A stretch of DNA of 6,343 nucleotides from an uncultured Lachnospiraceae bacterium (GTDB taxonomy: Bacteria > Bacillota_A > Clostridia > Lachnospirales > Lachnospiraceae): positions 1 to 6,343 of the forward strand of contig CAJLNC010000110.1 of NCBI GenBank assembly GCA_905207905.1, written 5' to 3'. Both the position numbers and the translations under genes were made by a program. Positions 5,610-6,343 of this stretch are shown in pieces (within the stretch, counting starts at the first letter, position 1; each line of letters opens with the position of its first letter). The notes under the pieces are model-generated. The model worked only from the letters and a program-made list of their open reading frames with translations, did not search any database and was not told the DNA's origin.

Positions 5610-6092
5610 ATGAGAATATTGATTGTAAGTGATTCACACGGATATAATGGAAATTTGAAGCGGGCAGTCGAGAAGGAGTCTCCGGTGGATGCTCTGCTGC
5701 ATCTTGGGGATTCCCAGAGCAGTGAGGAGGAAATGAGCCGCCTGGCAGGGTGTCCGGTGTATATGGTGGCTGGGAACTGTGACTATTTTACCAGACTTCC
5801 CATTACACGTTTTGTGGAGTTTGGGAAAAACCGGATCATGCTGACTCATGGACATCAGTATTTTGTAACTGTGGGAACCAGAGACCTTCTGGAGGAGGCC
5901 GGGAGCAATCACTGTAATATAGTGATTTACGGTCACACTCACCGTCCTGTGATGGACGGAACCAACGGAGAGATCCTGGTGCTTAATCCTGGAAGCATTT
6001 CTTTTCCGAGACAGGAAGGGAGATATCCCAGTTATATGGTGATGGAGATTGATGAGACCGGGGAAGCGCATGTGCGGCTGGAATACGCTTGA
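5610..6092 (+). CDS. ysnB: YsnB-type metallophosphoesterase (YfcE/MJ0936 family)
   Basis: This 160-residue cytosolic phosphoesterase is a compact member of the calcineurin-like family. The binuclear metal-site motifs are complete: SDSHG (Asp8, His10), LHLGDS (Asp34), AGNCD (Asn56), LTHGH (His80, His82), YGHTH (His109, His111) and NPGS (126-129). It lacks the extra residues between the GD and GNC motifs that the 184-residue YfcE copy at 1785-2339 has, so the two are separate subfamilies rather than a recent duplication. AAGGAG at 5595-5600, inside the end of rdgB, lies 9 nt before the ATG, and only 3 nt separate the genes, so co-translation with rdgB is likely. Members are usually labelled phosphodiesterases; the natural substrate is not established. 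It is the last gene of the run before the tRNA unit. Confidence 0.93.
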   Translation: MRILIVSDSHGYNGNLKRAVEKESPVDALLHLGDSQSSEEEMSRLAGCPVYMVAGNCDYFTRLPITRFVEFGKNRIMLTHGHQYFVTVGTRDLLEEAGSNHCNIVIYGHTHRPVMDGTNGEILVLNPGSISFPRQEGRYPSYMVMEIDETGEAHVRLEYA

Positions 6093-6099
6093 GTTTTTT
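6064..6099 (+). terminator. Weak candidate terminator at the end of ysnB
   Basis: AAGCG (6064-6068) can pair with CGCTT (6086-6090) across the last ysnB codons, followed by GAG and six T's (6094-6099). The stem is only 5 bp with a 17-nt loop, so it is weak. Further T-runs at 6123-6129, 6145-6149 and 6165-6170 lack strong preceding stems. Termination somewhere between ysnB and the tRNA promoter is expected, but no good hairpin is present. Confidence 0.25.
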
Positions 6100-6182
6100 C
6101 CATTTGCGTTGGTGTGGAATTGTTTTTTTGGCGGTTGCTGAATATTTTTGAGCCCTGTTAGCTGTTTTTTGAAAAGCCGGAT

Positions 6183-6221
6183 AAAAAATAATGGAAAAAA
6201 ACTGAAAAAAAGATAAAAAAA
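6183..6221 (+). promoter_or_regulatory. Phased A-tracts / UP-element-like region upstream of tRNA promoter
   Basis: Four A-tracts of 6-7 bases (6183-6188, 6195-6201, 6205-6211, 6215-6221) end just before the -35 hexamer. The last three are centred 10 bp apart, in phase with the helix, as expected for curved DNA. A-rich sequence here is also typical of UP elements that bind the RNA polymerase alpha C-terminal domain at stable-RNA promoters. Confidence 0.5.
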
Positions 6222-6224
6222 CGG

Positions 6225-6253
6225 TTGACAATTTCTTGAACGTGTAATATAAT
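6225..6253 (+). promoter_or_regulatory. Consensus sigma-A promoter of tRNA-Pro
   Basis: A perfect TTGACA (6225-6230), a 17-bp spacer and a perfect TATAAT (6248-6253) make this the strongest promoter in the window. The expected start is near 6260, about 30 nt before the mature tRNA. The 5' leader shows no obvious structure. Such a promoter is normal for a stable RNA, possibly the first of a tRNA cluster beyond the window. Confidence 0.92.
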
Positions 6254-6289
6254 CATTTTTGCGTCTGGGTAAGAGCATTTGTCGAGTAC

Positions 6290-6343
6290 CGGGGTGTGGC
6301 TCAGCTTGGCTAGAGCGCCTGGTTTGGGACCAGGAGGTCGCAG
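6290..6343 (+). tRNA. tRNA-Pro(UGG), 3' end cut by the window
   Basis: The cloverleaf can be read from the 5' end: acceptor strand CGGGGTG (6290-6296), TG linker, D stem GCTC/GAGC (6299-6302, 6313-6316) with an AGCTTGGCTA loop, anticodon stem CCTGG/CCAGG (6318-6322, 6330-6334), and loop TTTGGGA with anticodon TGG at 6325-6327, which reads proline codons. The variable loop AGGTC and the first four bases of the T stem (GCAG) follow before the sequence ends. The 3' half of the T arm and the acceptor 3' strand are missing only because of the window edge. Confidence 0.97.

Noticed and set aside
1..6343. Mobile element, prophage, CRISPR array or defence system
   Set aside because: No transposase, integrase, direct-repeat array, att-like duplication next to the tRNA, or defence-type domain is seen; all larger genes are recognisable families. 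The region beyond the tRNA is outside the window.

Overview
The window looks like a chromosomal housekeeping stretch from a low-to-moderate-GC Firmicute. A Clostridia/Lachnospiraceae-type gut anaerobe is most likely. The signs are AGGAGG-type ribosome binding sites, TTGACA/TATAAT promoters, ATGA-overlapping gene junctions, a Firmicute-type RdgB-YsnB pair and a secreted papain-like peptidase with a lectin-like C-terminus as found in clostridia. The lineage is an inference, because no rRNA is present. All genes are on the + strand.

Region 1 (1-1239) is a self-contained asnA unit. It has a promoter overlapped by a perfect AT-rich dyad, a hairpin that would form the extreme 5' end of the mRNA, ammonia-dependent asparagine synthetase (AsnA), and a strong intrinsic terminator. 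The 3' arm of that terminator also carries the Shine-Dalgarno sequence of the next gene, a small single-domain rhodanese (1240-1626), so the rhodanese appears to depend on read-through and unfolding of the terminator hairpin.

Region 2 (1627-6092) is a probable operon driven by a TTGACA promoter at 1646-1674. A leader of about 100 nt can fold into a three-way junction. It is followed by a YfcE phosphodiesterase, a THUMP-type RNA methyltransferase of the RlmL/YpsC family, a secreted C1A cysteine peptidase, the RdgB XTP/dITP pyrophosphatase, and a second, shorter metallophosphoesterase of the YsnB type. The first two junctions are 4-nt ATGA overlaps, a C1A-rdgB spacer of about 116 nt contains coupled mini-ORFs, and rdgB-ysnB are 3 nt apart. 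Most members concern nucleotide or RNA maintenance; the exported protease is the outlier. Its start is also ambiguous: a strong SD plus GTG lies one frame away, just before a run of seven A's.

Region 3 (6093-6343) has T-tracts, then four phased A-tracts, a fully consensus promoter, and the 5' part of a tRNA-Pro(UGG) gene cut by the window edge.

I see no CRISPR array, insertion sequence, phage gene or evident defence system. The observations most worth following up are regulatory: the yfcE leader RNA, the combined terminator/SD hairpin, the asnA dyad promoter and the A7 start region of the peptidase.
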